64,000 nt of DNA from Clostridia bacterium (lineage in GTDB: Bacteria; Bacillota; Clostridia; Christensenellales; CAG-917): NCBI GenBank assembly GCA_017461985.1, contig JAFTSA010000004.1:124001-188000 (forward strand), written 5' to 3'. The notes below the pieces were generated by a model. The model was not told the origin of the DNA. It worked only from the letters and a program-made list of their open reading frames with translations, and made no database searches. Both the position numbers and the translations under genes were made by a program. This document shows, in pieces, positions 32,035-40,809 of this stretch; the stretch's first letter is position 1; each line of letters opens with the position of its first letter.

Positions 32035-33360
32035 ATGGACACCTTAACCCCAAAACAAATAGTTCAAGAACTTGACAGATACATCATCGGTCAAGACGAA
32101 GCAAAGATTGCAGTGGCAATAGCCCTCCGCAACCGCTATCGCCGTAGCAAACTCTCCCCCGAAATGAGAGAGGAAATCACCCCTAAAAACATCCTTATGA
32201 AAGGCCCTACCGGTGTTGGCAAAACCGAAATCGCACGTCGTCTTGCCAAAATCGTCAAAGCACCTTTTGTCAAGGTTGAAGCCACCAAGTTCACCGAAGT
32301 CGGCTACGTAGGACGTGACGTTGAAAGCATCATCCGTGACCTTGTTGAAGTTTCAATCCGTATGGTCAAGGATGAAAAATTCAAAGAGGTCCTTCCTCGT
32401 GCAACAGAAATTGCAGAGAAAAACCTTGTTGAAATCATCCTTCCTCTCCGCAAAAAGGCAGAAACAGGCGACAAGTCAGATGCAGAACTTCGTGAGGAAC
32501 TTCTCAAAGACATCCGTGCAGGACACCTTGACGGCATCACCATCAAGATGGAAGTGAAGGCCACACCCAAGCCTATCCAACTTAATCAAAACGCCCACGG
32601 CGGTGAAATTGATATGAACGGCATCATCGGCAACATTTTCGGTGGTGGCGGACAAAAGAAAGTGCGCACCCTGACAGTGAAGCAAGCAATGGACTTTATG
32701 ATCAACCAAGAAAGTGAAAAGATGGTTGACCAAGACGCAATCGTCACTGAAGCACTGCAAAGAGCAGAGCAAGACGGCGTTGTGTTCCTTGATGAAATTG
32801 ACAAGGTGGCGGCATCAAGCGGTCGTGAACACGGCCACGACGTGTCAAGAGAGGGCGTGCAAAGAGACATCCTTCCCATTGTTGAAGGTTGCACCGTCCA
32901 AACAAAACACGGCACAATCAGGACAGACTTCATCTTGTTTGTGGCAGCAGGCGCATTCCACATTTCAAAGATGGAAGACCTGATCCCCGAACTTCAAGGC
33001 AGATTCCCCATTCGTGTGGAACTGAACAACTTGACCGAATCAGACTTTGTGAGAATTTTGAGAGAACCCGACAACGCAGTGCTCAAACAATACAAGGCAC
33101 TCCTCGGTGTTGACGGAGTTGAACTCAACTTCACAGACGACGCCATTGACGAAATCGCAAAAGTGGCTTTCATTGAAAATGAAAACAATGAAAATCTCGG
33201 CGCAAGACGTCTCCACGCAGTTATGGAACATCTCTTGAAGGACGTCCTTTACGAGGCAGACGACAACGAAACAAAGCAAATCAACGTGGACAAAGCATTT
33301 GTTGATGAACACATCGGCAGTGCACTCCGCGAAACAAATCTCAAACGCTATATTATTTAA
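32035..33360 (+). CDS. hslU: ATP-dependent protease ATPase subunit HslU
   Basis: A 441-residue AAA+ unfoldase starting LTPKQIVQELDRYIIGQDEA. It has Walker A GPTGVGKTEIARR, Walker B VFLDEIDKVA and an I-domain insertion between them (about residues 110-235). The C-terminal NLKRYII tail inserts into HslV and activates it. AAGGAG precedes the ATG. It forms the HslUV protease with the preceding gene. Confidence 0.97.
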   Translation: MDTLTPKQIVQELDRYIIGQDEAKIAVAIALRNRYRRSKLSPEMREEITPKNILMKGPTGVGKTEIARRLAKIVKAPFVKVEATKFTEVGYVGRDVESIIRDLVEVSIRMVKDEKFKEVLPRATEIAEKNLVEIILPLRKKAETGDKSDAELREELLKDIRAGHLDGITIKMEVKATPKPIQLNQNAHGGEIDMNGIIGNIFGGGGQKKVRTLTVKQAMDFMINQESEKMVDQDAIVTEALQRAEQDGVVFLDEIDKVAASSGREHGHDVSREGVQRDILPIVEGCTVQTKHGTIRTDFILFVAAGAFHISKMEDLIPELQGRFPIRVELNNLTESDFVRILREPDNAVLKQYKALLGVDGVELNFTDDAIDEIAKVAFIENENNENLGARRLHAVMEHLLKDVLYEADDNETKQINVDKAFVDEHIGSALRETNLKRYII

Positions 33361-33368
33361 GGTGGGTT

Positions 33369-34619
33369 ATGATCAACATACCAAAAGGCACAAAAGATAT
33401 GCTCCCCAGTGAAGCATACAAATGGCACTACGTAGAAGACATCGCAAGAAGAACGGCACACTCCTTCGGGTTCAAGGAAATCCGCACCCCTACGTTTGAA
33501 CACACAGAGTTGTTCCTTCGTGGCGTAGGCGAAACAACGGACATCGTCACCAAGGAAATGTACACCTTTGACGACAAGGGAAACAGAAGTATGACCCTTC
33601 GTCCCGAAGGCACCGCAGGTGTTGCTCGCTCATACATTGAAAATGGTCTTGCACAAAACGGCCTCCCCTTGAAGGTCTATTACATAGCATCAATTTTCCG
33701 CTATGAAAAACCTCAAAACGGTCGTCTTCGTGAGCACCACCAATTTGGCGTTGAAATGTACGGCAGCGACCTCCCCAAGGCAGACATTGAGGTCATCTCA
33801 CTTGCATATTCCTTCTTGAGAAACGCAGGTCTTAAGGATTTGGCACTCAACATCAACAGCATTGGCTGTAAGGAATGTAGAGTAGCCTACAACAAGGCTT
33901 TGAAGGAATATATCGGCGCAAACCTTGACAATATGTGTCCCACTTGCAAGTCACGTTTTGACAAGAATCCTCTTCGTATCCTTGACTGCAAGGAAGAGAA
34001 GTGCAAACTTATCACCGCACAAGCACCCAAAATCATAGATTATCTCTGTGACGACTGCAAGGAGCACTTCCACGAAGTGCAAAACGGACTGACCGCCCTT
34101 GGCATTCCTTTCGCAGTCAACCCCGGCATCGTCCGTGGTCTTGACTACTACACACGCACAGTCTTTGAGTTTATCTCAACAGACATCGGCGCACAAGGCA
34201 CAGTGTGTGGCGGCGGAAGATACAACCACCTCGTTGAAGAAGTTGGCGGAAAGCCCACTCCCGCAGCAGGTTTTGGCCTTGGTCTTGAAAGACTCCTTCT
34301 TGTCCTTGAAAACACTGGCAATATGAAAGCCGTGGAAAAGGGCATTGACGTCTACGTTGCACCTCTTGGTGACAGAGCCGCAGTTGAAAGTCAACCCATA
34401 TGTCAAGCACTTCGCATGGCAGGTTTGAGTGCAGAAACTGACCTTATGGGACGTAGCCTCAAAGCACAAATGAAGTACGCAGACAAGATCAAAGCATCAT
34501 ACGTTGCAATCATCGGCGACGATGAGTTGGACAGCGACGTCGCAACAGTCAAAAACATGGCAGAAGGCCAATCAAAGCAAGTGTCACTTGCTGACCTTAA
34601 AGAAGGCAGAGTATGGTAG
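33369..34619 (+). CDS. hisS: Histidyl-tRNA synthetase
   Basis: A 416-residue class II synthetase. Motif 2 (FRYEKPQNGRLREHHQFG), the histidine-binding RGLDYYTRTVFE and motif 3 (GFGLGLERL) are present, with the anticodon-binding domain after about residue 320. It charges tRNA-His. It starts eight bases after hslU with a GGTGGG site and overlaps the next gene by seven bases. Confidence 0.97.
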   Translation: MINIPKGTKDMLPSEAYKWHYVEDIARRTAHSFGFKEIRTPTFEHTELFLRGVGETTDIVTKEMYTFDDKGNRSMTLRPEGTAGVARSYIENGLAQNGLPLKVYYIASIFRYEKPQNGRLREHHQFGVEMYGSDLPKADIEVISLAYSFLRNAGLKDLALNINSIGCKECRVAYNKALKEYIGANLDNMCPTCKSRFDKNPLRILDCKEEKCKLITAQAPKIIDYLCDDCKEHFHEVQNGLTALGIPFAVNPGIVRGLDYYTRTVFEFISTDIGAQGTVCGGGRYNHLVEEVGGKPTPAAGFGLGLERLLLVLENTGNMKAVEKGIDVYVAPLGDRAAVESQPICQALRMAGLSAETDLMGRSLKAQMKYADKIKASYVAIIGDDELDSDVATVKNMAEGQSKQVSLADLKEGRVW

Positions 34620-35050
34620 AGCGTGGTGTCGTCACCAAAGTGAAAGGCAAGCGTGCCACCGTCAGTTTTGACAGACGAAGCGCCTGTGACCAGTGTCATA
34701 TGTGCGCCGTCACAAAGGACGGTATGAAAGTGGAGGTTGTGGTTGAAAACACCCTTGGAGCCAACGTCGGTGACTTTGTCACCGTTGAGATGGGTGAAAG
34801 GTTTGTTTTGACCGCGGCTGCCATAGTTTACGTGTTGCCCCTTCTCTTGGTGGGTGCAGGCATTGGCATCGGCACACTCTTATCAGAAACCGCCCAAATC
34901 ATCATGGCAATAAGCGGACTTGTTCTTGGATTTGTCATCGCATTCATCCTTGACAGATTCGTCATCCGTAAAAGAAAAGGTTTCAGCCCTGTTATGAAAG
35001 AAATCACCACAGGAGAGCCTGAAATAAAAGACAATATTGAAAATAAATAG
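34613..35050 (+). CDS. RseC/SoxR-reducing-system family membrane protein
   Basis: A 145-residue protein with an N-terminal beta-barrel-like domain holding a CDQCHMC cysteine cluster (about residues 25-31) and two membrane helices (about 63-82 and 88-108). This is the RseC/MucC plan, associated in Proteobacteria with reduction of SoxR or sigma-E control and in anaerobes often next to Rnf genes. Here it overlaps hisS and precedes trxA, which fits a redox role, but the substrate is unknown. Confidence 0.8.
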   Translation: MVERGVVTKVKGKRATVSFDRRSACDQCHMCAVTKDGMKVEVVVENTLGANVGDFVTVEMGERFVLTAAAIVYVLPLLLVGAGIGIGTLLSETAQIIMAISGLVLGFVIAFILDRFVIRKRKGFSPVMKEITTGEPEIKDNIENK

Positions 35051-35076
35051 AGCAAAATGCTCAAGGAGAACGTAAT

Positions 35077-35406
35077 ATGAGTGAAAACGCAAAATACATC
35101 ACATTGACAGAAGAAAACTTTGACGCAGTTCTTGCATCAAACCCCGTAGTCGTCGTTGACTTTTGGGCAACTTGGTGCGGCCCTTGCAAAATGCTTGCCC
35201 CCGTCATTGAAGAACTTGCAGCAGACTTTGAAGGCAAAGCCGTCATCGGCAAGGTTGACGTTGATGAAAACGAAACCCTTGCAAGAAAATTTGGCATTAT
35301 GAGCATTCCTTCAGTGTTCATCTTCAAAAACGGCACAGTGGCAGACAAACTCATCGGTTTTAGACAAAAAGCACAACTTGCAGAAGCAATCAACGCAGTC
35401 CTTTAA
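35077..35406 (+). CDS. trxA: Thioredoxin
   Basis: A 109-residue thioredoxin with the active site WATWCGPCKMLAP (Cys near residues 35 and 38), the cis-proline region MSIPSVFIFKNG and standard length. It is a general protein disulfide reductant in the cytosol. CAAGGAG lies nine bases before the ATG. Confidence 0.97.
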   Translation: MSENAKYITLTEENFDAVLASNPVVVVDFWATWCGPCKMLAPVIEELAADFEGKAVIGKVDVDENETLARKFGIMSIPSVFIFKNGTVADKLIGFRQKAQLAEAINAVL

Positions 35407-35427
35407 TATCAACATCGGGGGTGGAAT

Positions 35428-36690
35428 ATGGTAGATCTATCCGTAATCAAGTCAGCAGACCCTGAGCTTTACGGCTCTCTTGTTGACGAACTGAAAAGAC
35501 AACAACACAACATCGAACTCATAGCCAGTGAAAACATCGTGTCACCTGCAGTCCTTGCAGCGGCAGGCAGTTTCCACACCAACAAATATGCAGAAGGTTA
35601 TCCTTCAAGACGCTATTATGGTGGTTGCGGTTGCGTTGACGTGGCAGAAAATCTTGCAATAGAACGAGCAAAACAACTGTTTGGCGTCAAATTTGCCAAC
35701 GTTCAACCTCATTCAGGTTGCAACGCAAACTTTGGCGTGTATTACAGTGTCCTTCAAGCAGGGGATACAATCCTTGGCATGGGACTTGACGCAGGCGGAC
35801 ATTTGACACACGGCTCAAAGGTCAACCTCAGTGGCAATGGCAAGTTCTTCAACTCAGTCAGTTATGGTGTTGACCCTGTCACAGGTCTTCTTGACTATGA
35901 CGAAGTCCGTCGTCTTGCCCTTGAACACAAGCCCAAGATGATTGTTGCAGGTGCAAGCGCATATCCCAGAGTCATCGACTTTGCCAAGTTTAGAGAGATC
36001 GCAGACGAAGTGGGCGCATATCTTATGGTTGACATCGCACACATCGCAGGTCTTGTGGCAACAGGTCTTCATCCCAGCCCTGTGCCTTATGCAGATTTCA
36101 TCACCACAACCACCCACAAGACCCTCCGTGGACCTCGTGGCGGTATGATTATGACCAACGATGAAAACCTTGCAAAAGCAGTGGACAAAGCCATTTTCCC
36201 CGGCTCACAAGGTGGTCCTCTTATGCACATCATCGCAGCAAAGGCAGTGGCTTTCAAGGAAGCATTGTCCCCTGAATTCACCGCATATCAAACCCAAGTG
36301 CTGAAAAACGCAAAGGCTCTTGCAAAGGGTTTGACCGACAGAGGCATCAACCTCGTCACCGGTGGCACAGACAATCACCTTATGCTTCTCAACCTTGTAG
36401 GCACAGGCGTCACAGGCAAAGCCCTTGAAAAGATGCTTGACGAGGCACACATCACCGCCAACAAGAATTCAATCCCCGGCGACCCCGAAAAACCCTTTGT
36501 CACCAGCGGTCTTCGTATCGGCACACCTGCCATCACCACTCGCGGTATGAAGGAAGAGGATATGAAGGTCATCGCAGACTGCATAGCAGACGTCATCTTC
36601 AAAGGTGAAGATATTCTTGAAGACGTGAAGGCAAGAGTCATCGCACTCTGCGACAAATATCCCATCTACACCAACGACGTTTTGTTTTAA
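35428..36690 (+). CDS. glyA: Serine hydroxymethyltransferase
   Basis: A 420-residue PLP enzyme. The lysine motif [14 protein letters not shown], the N-terminal [12 protein letters not shown] and the [14 protein letters not shown] segment are diagnostic. It interconverts serine and glycine and charges tetrahydrofolate with a one-carbon unit, which TrmFO uses. A GGGGGTGG site precedes the ATG. A terminator shared with a convergent gene follows. Confidence 0.97.
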   Translation: MVDLSVIKSADPELYGSLVDELKRQQHNIELIASENIVSPAVLAAAGSFHTNKYAEGYPSRRYYGGCGCVDVAENLAIERAKQLFGVKFANVQPHSGCNANFGVYYSVLQAGDTILGMGLDAGGHLTHGSKVNLSGNGKFFNSVSYGVDPVTGLLDYDEVRRLALEHKPKMIVAGASAYPRVIDFAKFREIADEVGAYLMVDIAHIAGLVATGLHPSPVPYADFITTTTHKTLRGPRGGMIMTNDENLAKAVDKAIFPGSQGGPLMHIIAAKAVAFKEALSPEFTAYQTQVLKNAKALAKGLTDRGINLVTGGTDNHLMLLNLVGTGVTGKALEKMLDEAHITANKNSIPGDPEKPFVTSGLRIGTPAITTRGMKEEDMKVIADCIADVIFKGEDILEDVKARVIALCDKYPIYTNDVLF

Positions 36691-36731
36691 TAGCCAAATC
36701 AAAAGCAAAGAAAAAAACAGAAAACAGCAAA

Positions 36732-36760
36732 AAGAAGACAGGACTTAGTCCTGTCTTTTT
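36732..36760. terminator. Bidirectional terminator glyA / convergent gene
   Basis: AAGACAGGAC and GTCCTGTCTT form a ten-bp stem with a short loop, an A-run before and a T-run after. The stem also encodes the last four residues and the stop of the minus-strand gene at 36745. Confidence 0.88.
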
Positions 36761-37182
36761 ATTTTCCACAACTTGCCCAGATTGTATATCACCTCATTTC
36801 CTGCAAAAGATACGGCGGAGTATTTCCCCTTGTATCCACCTTTTTTGTTTTCTTTCACGTTTTCTTCACCGAACACCTCGGCAGATTGTTTTTCAACATT
36901 TTCAGTGGTTGTCGCACTGAAGTTACTAAGCGGATTTCCGCCCTTCAGCATAGAGATGAGGGGGAGCAGTTTTGTTATGTCAACCCCTTGAGCGTTCATT
37001 TGTCCAAAGCCTGCAGAGTTTTGTCCAGTTTTGTTCAACCCTTGAAGAAGGCTCATCATACCTATCAATTTTGACATATCAAAACTAGACTGCGGAATAT
37101 TTGATTTATCCGTCTTTTCTTGACCACCGTTTAGTGCTCCCAGCATATTGATGATACCCATCATTTTTTCGTCAAAAAACAT
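36745..37182 (-). CDS. Hypothetical protein, Met/Asn/Gly-rich
   Basis: A 145-residue protein I do not recognise. The N-terminal 70 residues are made of short amphipathic segments rich in Met, Leu, Gly, Asn and Gln (MMSLLQGLNK, LLPLISMLKGG), and the C-terminus is basic. A CAGGTG site precedes the ATG. It is divergent from a small protein with similar M/N/Q-rich helices at 37238, with only 55 bases between them, so the two may be co-regulated. Confidence 0.6.
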   Translation of the reverse strand: MFFDEKMMGIINMLGALNGGQEKTDKSNIPQSSFDMSKLIGMMSLLQGLNKTGQNSAGFGQMNAQGVDITKLLPLISMLKGGNPLSNFSATTTENVEKQSAEVFGEENVKENKKGGYKGKYSAVSFAGNEVIYNLGKLWKIKRQD

Positions 37183-37237
37183 AATTCACCTGCACAATCA
37201 ATATATGCTTGCATACTATGAATGTGAAGGAGACAAT

Positions 37238-37543
37238 ATGAATTTTTGGGAAAAGGACTTACATAATTCGGCAGAAAATCAAAGCAACGCTAATTCTCAT
37301 CAAGGAAACGGAAATCCTCGTCAAAACAGCAGTGCAAACGCAAGTATGGCAGAGCAAATCGCAAGGCTCAACTCTATGAGTGAAGAGGAACGGCTCAGTG
37401 AACTTATGTCCACCGCCGGCAAAATGAATATGAACGGCTCACTGAACGTAAACGACCTTGAAAGGCTATATCAAACCGCAGGTATGTTTATGTCACCCGA
37501 CCAACTGAAAAAACTCCGCACCCTCATTGACGCAATAAAATGA
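37238..37543 (+). CDS. Small Asn/Ser/Met-rich helical protein
   Basis: A 101-residue protein set by AAGGAG six bases before ATG 37238. An Asn/Ser/Gln-rich disordered stretch (about 10-35) precedes helices with LNSMSEEERLSELMSTAGK and SPDQLKKLRTLIDAIK. I do not recognise the family. Its stop overlaps the start of a subtilase gene by four bases (ATGA), so the two are translationally coupled and it may be a partner or inhibitor of the peptidase. Confidence 0.65.
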   Translation: MNFWEKDLHNSAENQSNANSHQGNGNPRQNSSANASMAEQIARLNSMSEEERLSELMSTAGKMNMNGSLNVNDLERLYQTAGMFMSPDQLKKLRTLIDAIK

Positions 37544-38631
37544 CGGCACGGATAGACAAAAATCTTGTGAGCGTCTTGTCCGTTGAAGACAAGGCGCAGG
37601 CAGTTGTCAAGTTGCGCTCACCCTTGGAGTTCGCATCATTAAGACATAGTCTTAAAGTTGTGCGATATTATCCTTTCATCAACTCAATAGGCGTAGAGTG
37701 TGTGAGAGATGACCTTGTCAAGCTTTCGCGCAGTCACTCGGTGGAGTTTGTTTCCGCATCGATGCACGTATCCGCCTTAGGTGACACACTCCTAAATCCT
37801 TTTGACGAATCTTATCTGCCTGAAAACGGCAGTGTTCACACCTTGAAAGCGGAAGGCTTGACCGGCGCGGGAGTAGGCCTTGCAGTCATCGACACAGGCG
37901 TGGGCACTCATCTAGATTTGTGTGTGCCGAAAAACCGAATTTACGGCTTTTACGACGTCATCAACGGCGAGGAAAATCCCTACGACGACAACGGCCACGG
38001 CACTTTTGTGACGGGAGTTGCAGTAGGCAACGGGCTTTGCTCGGGCAAAACTTGCAAAGGCATAGCCCCTGAAAGCGGTGTTGTGGCAATAAAGGCAATA
38101 TCCGCAAATGGAGACAGCAGCACTTTCAAAATCCTTGACGGCATGCAATGGCTTTATGACAACTTCCATCGTCTTGGAATAAAAGTGGTTTGTATGAGTT
38201 TTGGCGCAGAGCCAACAGACACCGCAGATCCATTGAAAATCGGCGCAGAAATGCTTGTGCGAAGGGGTTTGACGGTGGTTTGTGCGGTGGGCAACAACGG
38301 AGAAAATAACCTGAAATCCCCAGCCGTCAGCGGTGAGGTTATATCTGTAGGCGCAGTTGATGACGATGGAGTACCCGCCAAATTTTCCTCATACGGCACT
38401 TATCACGGCATATCACGGCCCGATGTTTACGCCAAAGGCGTAAGGCTCAAAGGTTTGGACGTAGGTGGCACTTATTCCTATATGAGCGGCACGTCTGTGT
38501 CCGCACCTGCCGTTGCAGGATTATGTTGTCTGTTGCACCAAAAATACAAAAACCTTTCACCTAGGCAGGCAAAAGGTTTGGTTGTGTCCTTGGCGAAGGA
38601 AAAGGACGGAATCAAAGTCCTTGACCTTTGA
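37540..38631 (+). CDS. S8 family subtilisin-like serine peptidase
   Basis: A 363-residue subtilase with catalytic Asp118 (VIDTGVGTH), His153 (DDNGHGTFVTG), oxyanion Asn252 (VGNNG) and Ser319 (MSGTSVSAP). Residues 1-100 look like an inhibitor-type propeptide region. No signal peptide is seen, so it is probably intracellular, like IspA of Bacillus, or leaves by a non-classical path. It overlaps the small helical gene upstream. Its 3' end overlaps the convergent cysteine desulfurase gene by 20 bases. Confidence 0.9.
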   Translation: MTARIDKNLVSVLSVEDKAQAVVKLRSPLEFASLRHSLKVVRYYPFINSIGVECVRDDLVKLSRSHSVEFVSASMHVSALGDTLLNPFDESYLPENGSVHTLKAEGLTGAGVGLAVIDTGVGTHLDLCVPKNRIYGFYDVINGEENPYDDNGHGTFVTGVAVGNGLCSGKTCKGIAPESGVVAIKAISANGDSSTFKILDGMQWLYDNFHRLGIKVVCMSFGAEPTDTADPLKIGAEMLVRRGLTVVCAVGNNGENNLKSPAVSGEVISVGAVDDDGVPAKFSSYGTYHGISRPDVYAKGVRLKGLDVGGTYSYMSGTSVSAPAVAGLCCLLHQKYKNLSPRQAKGLVVSLAKEKDGIKVLDL

Positions 38632-39718
38632 TTTTTTCAACTGCGGACAGCAGTTTAATTAAGTCTCTTTCGGTGTTATCTACCCCAAAACTGACTCTCA
38701 CCGCACCTTGTTTGTCCGTGCCAAGCCGTTTGTGAATGAGAGGCGCGCAATGGACACCCCCACGGACAGCAAAACCCATTTCGTCAAGGCTAGATGCCAC
38801 TTGTTGAGAGTCCTTGTCGTCAATATTGAAAGTGACGATGCCGGTGTCATACTCCTTTGAATACACCATCACGCCCATATTTTCAAGGTTATAGGCGCAC
38901 TCGGTTGCCAAAGAGTGGACAATCTTGCGTATTTTATCAACTCGATCAAAAGTCCACTTAGCTCCCTCACCGAAAGCACATATCCCTCCCGAAAACATAG
39001 TCCCAGACTCAAAGCACTCAGGGATAGTGGTAGGTTGATATGGGCTGAAAGATTCTGTTCCCGTGCCACCATAAAGAATTGGATTCAGTTTCACGTTATC
39101 ATTGAAGATTAGCGCACCCACACCTTGCACTCCGTGAAGCCCTTTGTGGGCAGGAAGGGCAAGCATATCCGCAGAAGTCATATCGAAAGGAATATATGGC
39201 ACACCCTGTGCACCGTCCACAAGGATTTTAGTATTTGAGTTTTTCAATGCGGATTTTAGTGTAGGGATATCAACCGTTGCCCCCAAAACGTTAGATGCAA
39301 GGCTCACCACAATGAGATCCGCCGTCTTCCCAGCCTCTACGAGGCTCTCAAAGGGCGTTTTCCCGTCAATTACTGGCAGGACGAGTAAAGTTATCACCCC
39401 ACGCCGCTCAAGGGCGTAAAGAGGCCGTAGCACGCTATTATGCTCAGCTTCTGTGGTGACAACCTTCATTCCCTCCGTCAAATAACCCAAAACCCCCAAA
39501 TTCAACGCCTCTGTGCAGTTTTTTGTGAACACAAGATGATCCCCGCCGAACTTTTGAAGAAGGTATGACCTTGAATTTTCAATGGCTAGCGAGCGTGACA
39601 AAGCAAGTTTATGCCCACTGCGCCCGCTGTTTGCAGAATTTTTAACGTCGTAAAGAAGAGCGTCATAAACGCATTTAGGTTTGAAATGCGACGTTGCAGC
39701 ATTGTCAAGATAAATCAT
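38612..39718 (-). CDS. Cysteine desulfurase family PLP enzyme
   Basis: A 368-residue class V aminotransferase. I chose the ATG at 39718 (MIYLDNAATS), the family start; a longer frame would begin at 39742. The PLP lysine is in LPAHKGLHG (Lys192), and the active cysteine lies in RGGVHCAPLIHKRLGT. The wording is that of the clostridial family often found next to DUF3343 proteins, as is the case here (divergent neighbour). It probably mobilises sulfur or selenium from cysteine/selenocysteine. Confidence 0.87.
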   Translation of the reverse strand: MIYLDNAATSHFKPKCVYDALLYDVKNSANSGRSGHKLALSRSLAIENSRSYLLQKFGGDHLVFTKNCTEALNLGVLGYLTEGMKVVTTEAEHNSVLRPLYALERRGVITLLVLPVIDGKTPFESLVEAGKTADLIVVSLASNVLGATVDIPTLKSALKNSNTKILVDGAQGVPYIPFDMTSADMLALPAHKGLHGVQGVGALIFNDNVKLNPILYGGTGTESFSPYQPTTIPECFESGTMFSGGICAFGEGAKWTFDRVDKIRKIVHSLATECAYNLENMGVMVYSKEYDTGIVTFNIDDKDSQQVASSLDEMGFAVRGGVHCAPLIHKRLGTDKQGAVRVSFGVDNTERDLIKLLSAVEKIKGQGL

Positions 39719-39828
39719 GTTATAGTATATGACCGCAAACATTTCCGTTTGCTAGGCTTTTCACCAAAAATTGTCGAATTGAGTAGAGTATAAATAGGAA
39801 CGGATACATATATTTTGGAGAGAGAGTT

Positions 39829-40077
39829 ATGAGAGAGTTTTTTATTGCGTTCCGTTCCAGAAGAGAAGCGGCACTCTACTATGAGCAACTTGCAGTCTAT
39901 CGCATATCCGCCACCCTCATCAACACGCCCTCATCGGCGTCAGTAGGCTGTGGATTGTCTGTAAAATGCCTAGTCCGCAACTTACCCGTTGCCATGCAAG
40001 TCCTTGAAAGGGGGAGATACAACTCGGTCATCGGCAGGTTTTACTTGAATAGTGACGGAAAAAGTGTAAAATTTTAA
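39829..40077 (+). CDS. DUF3343 putative Se/S carrier protein
   Basis: An 82-residue protein with the family pattern FFIAFRSRREAALYYE and a central SVGCGLSVKC segment with two cysteines. DUF3343 proteins are proposed sulfur or selenium carriers working with a cysteine desulfurase, which is encoded divergently 110 bases away. A GGAGAGAGAG ribosome site precedes the ATG. A hairpin (AAGGAACT...AGTTCCTT) follows at 40077-40100, with no clear T-run. Confidence 0.82.
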   Translation: MREFFIAFRSRREAALYYEQLAVYRISATLINTPSSASVGCGLSVKCLVRNLPVAMQVLERGRYNSVIGRFYLNSDGKSVKF

Positions 40078-40107
40078 GGAACTTAGGAGTGGAGTTCCTT
40101 ATTGCAC

Positions 40108-40136
40108 TTGATAAAACACGCGTGAAGTGATATTAT
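40108..40136 (+). promoter_or_regulatory. Promoter of nth with leaderless geometry
   Basis: TTGATA, 17 bases, TATTAT, followed by six bases and then ATG 40143. No ribosome site is present, so the mRNA probably starts at the ATG. Confidence 0.7.
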
Positions 40137-40142
40137 TTGTGT

Positions 40143-40769
40143 ATGACAAAGACCAATGAAGAAATCTACAATCTTTTGTCCACGTTGCACGCCGATGCCA
40201 AATGTGAGTTGGACTTCACCACCCCCTTCGAACTTCTCGTAGCGGTGATTTTGTCTGCCCAATGCACGGACAAGCGTGTCAATTTGGTCACCAAGGAACT
40301 TTTCAAGATTGCCTCAACCCCTGAGGCGTTTGTCAATATGCCCATAGAGGAACTGGAAGAGCATATCCACTCCTGCGGCTTTTATCACAACAAAGCAAAG
40401 TCAATCAAAGAGATGTCTGCAAGCGTCCTTGCCCTCGGCGGAGTGCCCGAAACGAGAGAGGAACTTATGAAACTCAGTGGGGTAGGTCGCAAGACCGCCA
40501 ACGTAGTCAGTGCAGTCGCTTTTGGCAAAAATGCAATAGCAGTTGACACTCACGTGTTTAGAGTTTCCAATCGTTTAGGCATAGCAAATGGCGACACGCC
40601 AGAAAAGGTAGAAGAGCAGTTGATGGCAGGTTTTGACGAGGAAGTTTGGTCAAAACTTCACCATTATCTCATCTTCCACGGCAGATATGTTTGCACCGCA
40701 AAAAAGCCAAATTGTGGGGATTGTCCTTTGAAAAACCACTGCAACCACTATAAAAACAGCCAAAATTGA
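40143..40769 (+). CDS. nth: Endonuclease III
   Basis: A 208-residue DNA glycosylase/AP lyase. The helix-hairpin-helix with catalytic lysine (LSGVGRKTANVV), the catalytic aspartate region AVDTHVFRVSNRLG and the C-terminal iron-sulfur ligands C-x6-C-x2-C-x5-C (CTAKKPNCGDCPLKNHC) are intact. It removes oxidised pyrimidines. ATG 40143 is chosen over a TTG two codons earlier because the minus-10 box ends at 40136. Confidence 0.95.
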   Translation: MTKTNEEIYNLLSTLHADAKCELDFTTPFELLVAVILSAQCTDKRVNLVTKELFKIASTPEAFVNMPIEELEEHIHSCGFYHNKAKSIKEMSASVLALGGVPETREELMKLSGVGRKTANVVSAVAFGKNAIAVDTHVFRVSNRLGIANGDTPEKVEEQLMAGFDEEVWSKLHHYLIFHGRYVCTAKKPNCGDCPLKNHCNHYKNSQN

Positions 40770-40809
40770 GAATACTTTTCCCAAAATCATCGTTTTTTAG
40801 GATAAAATC

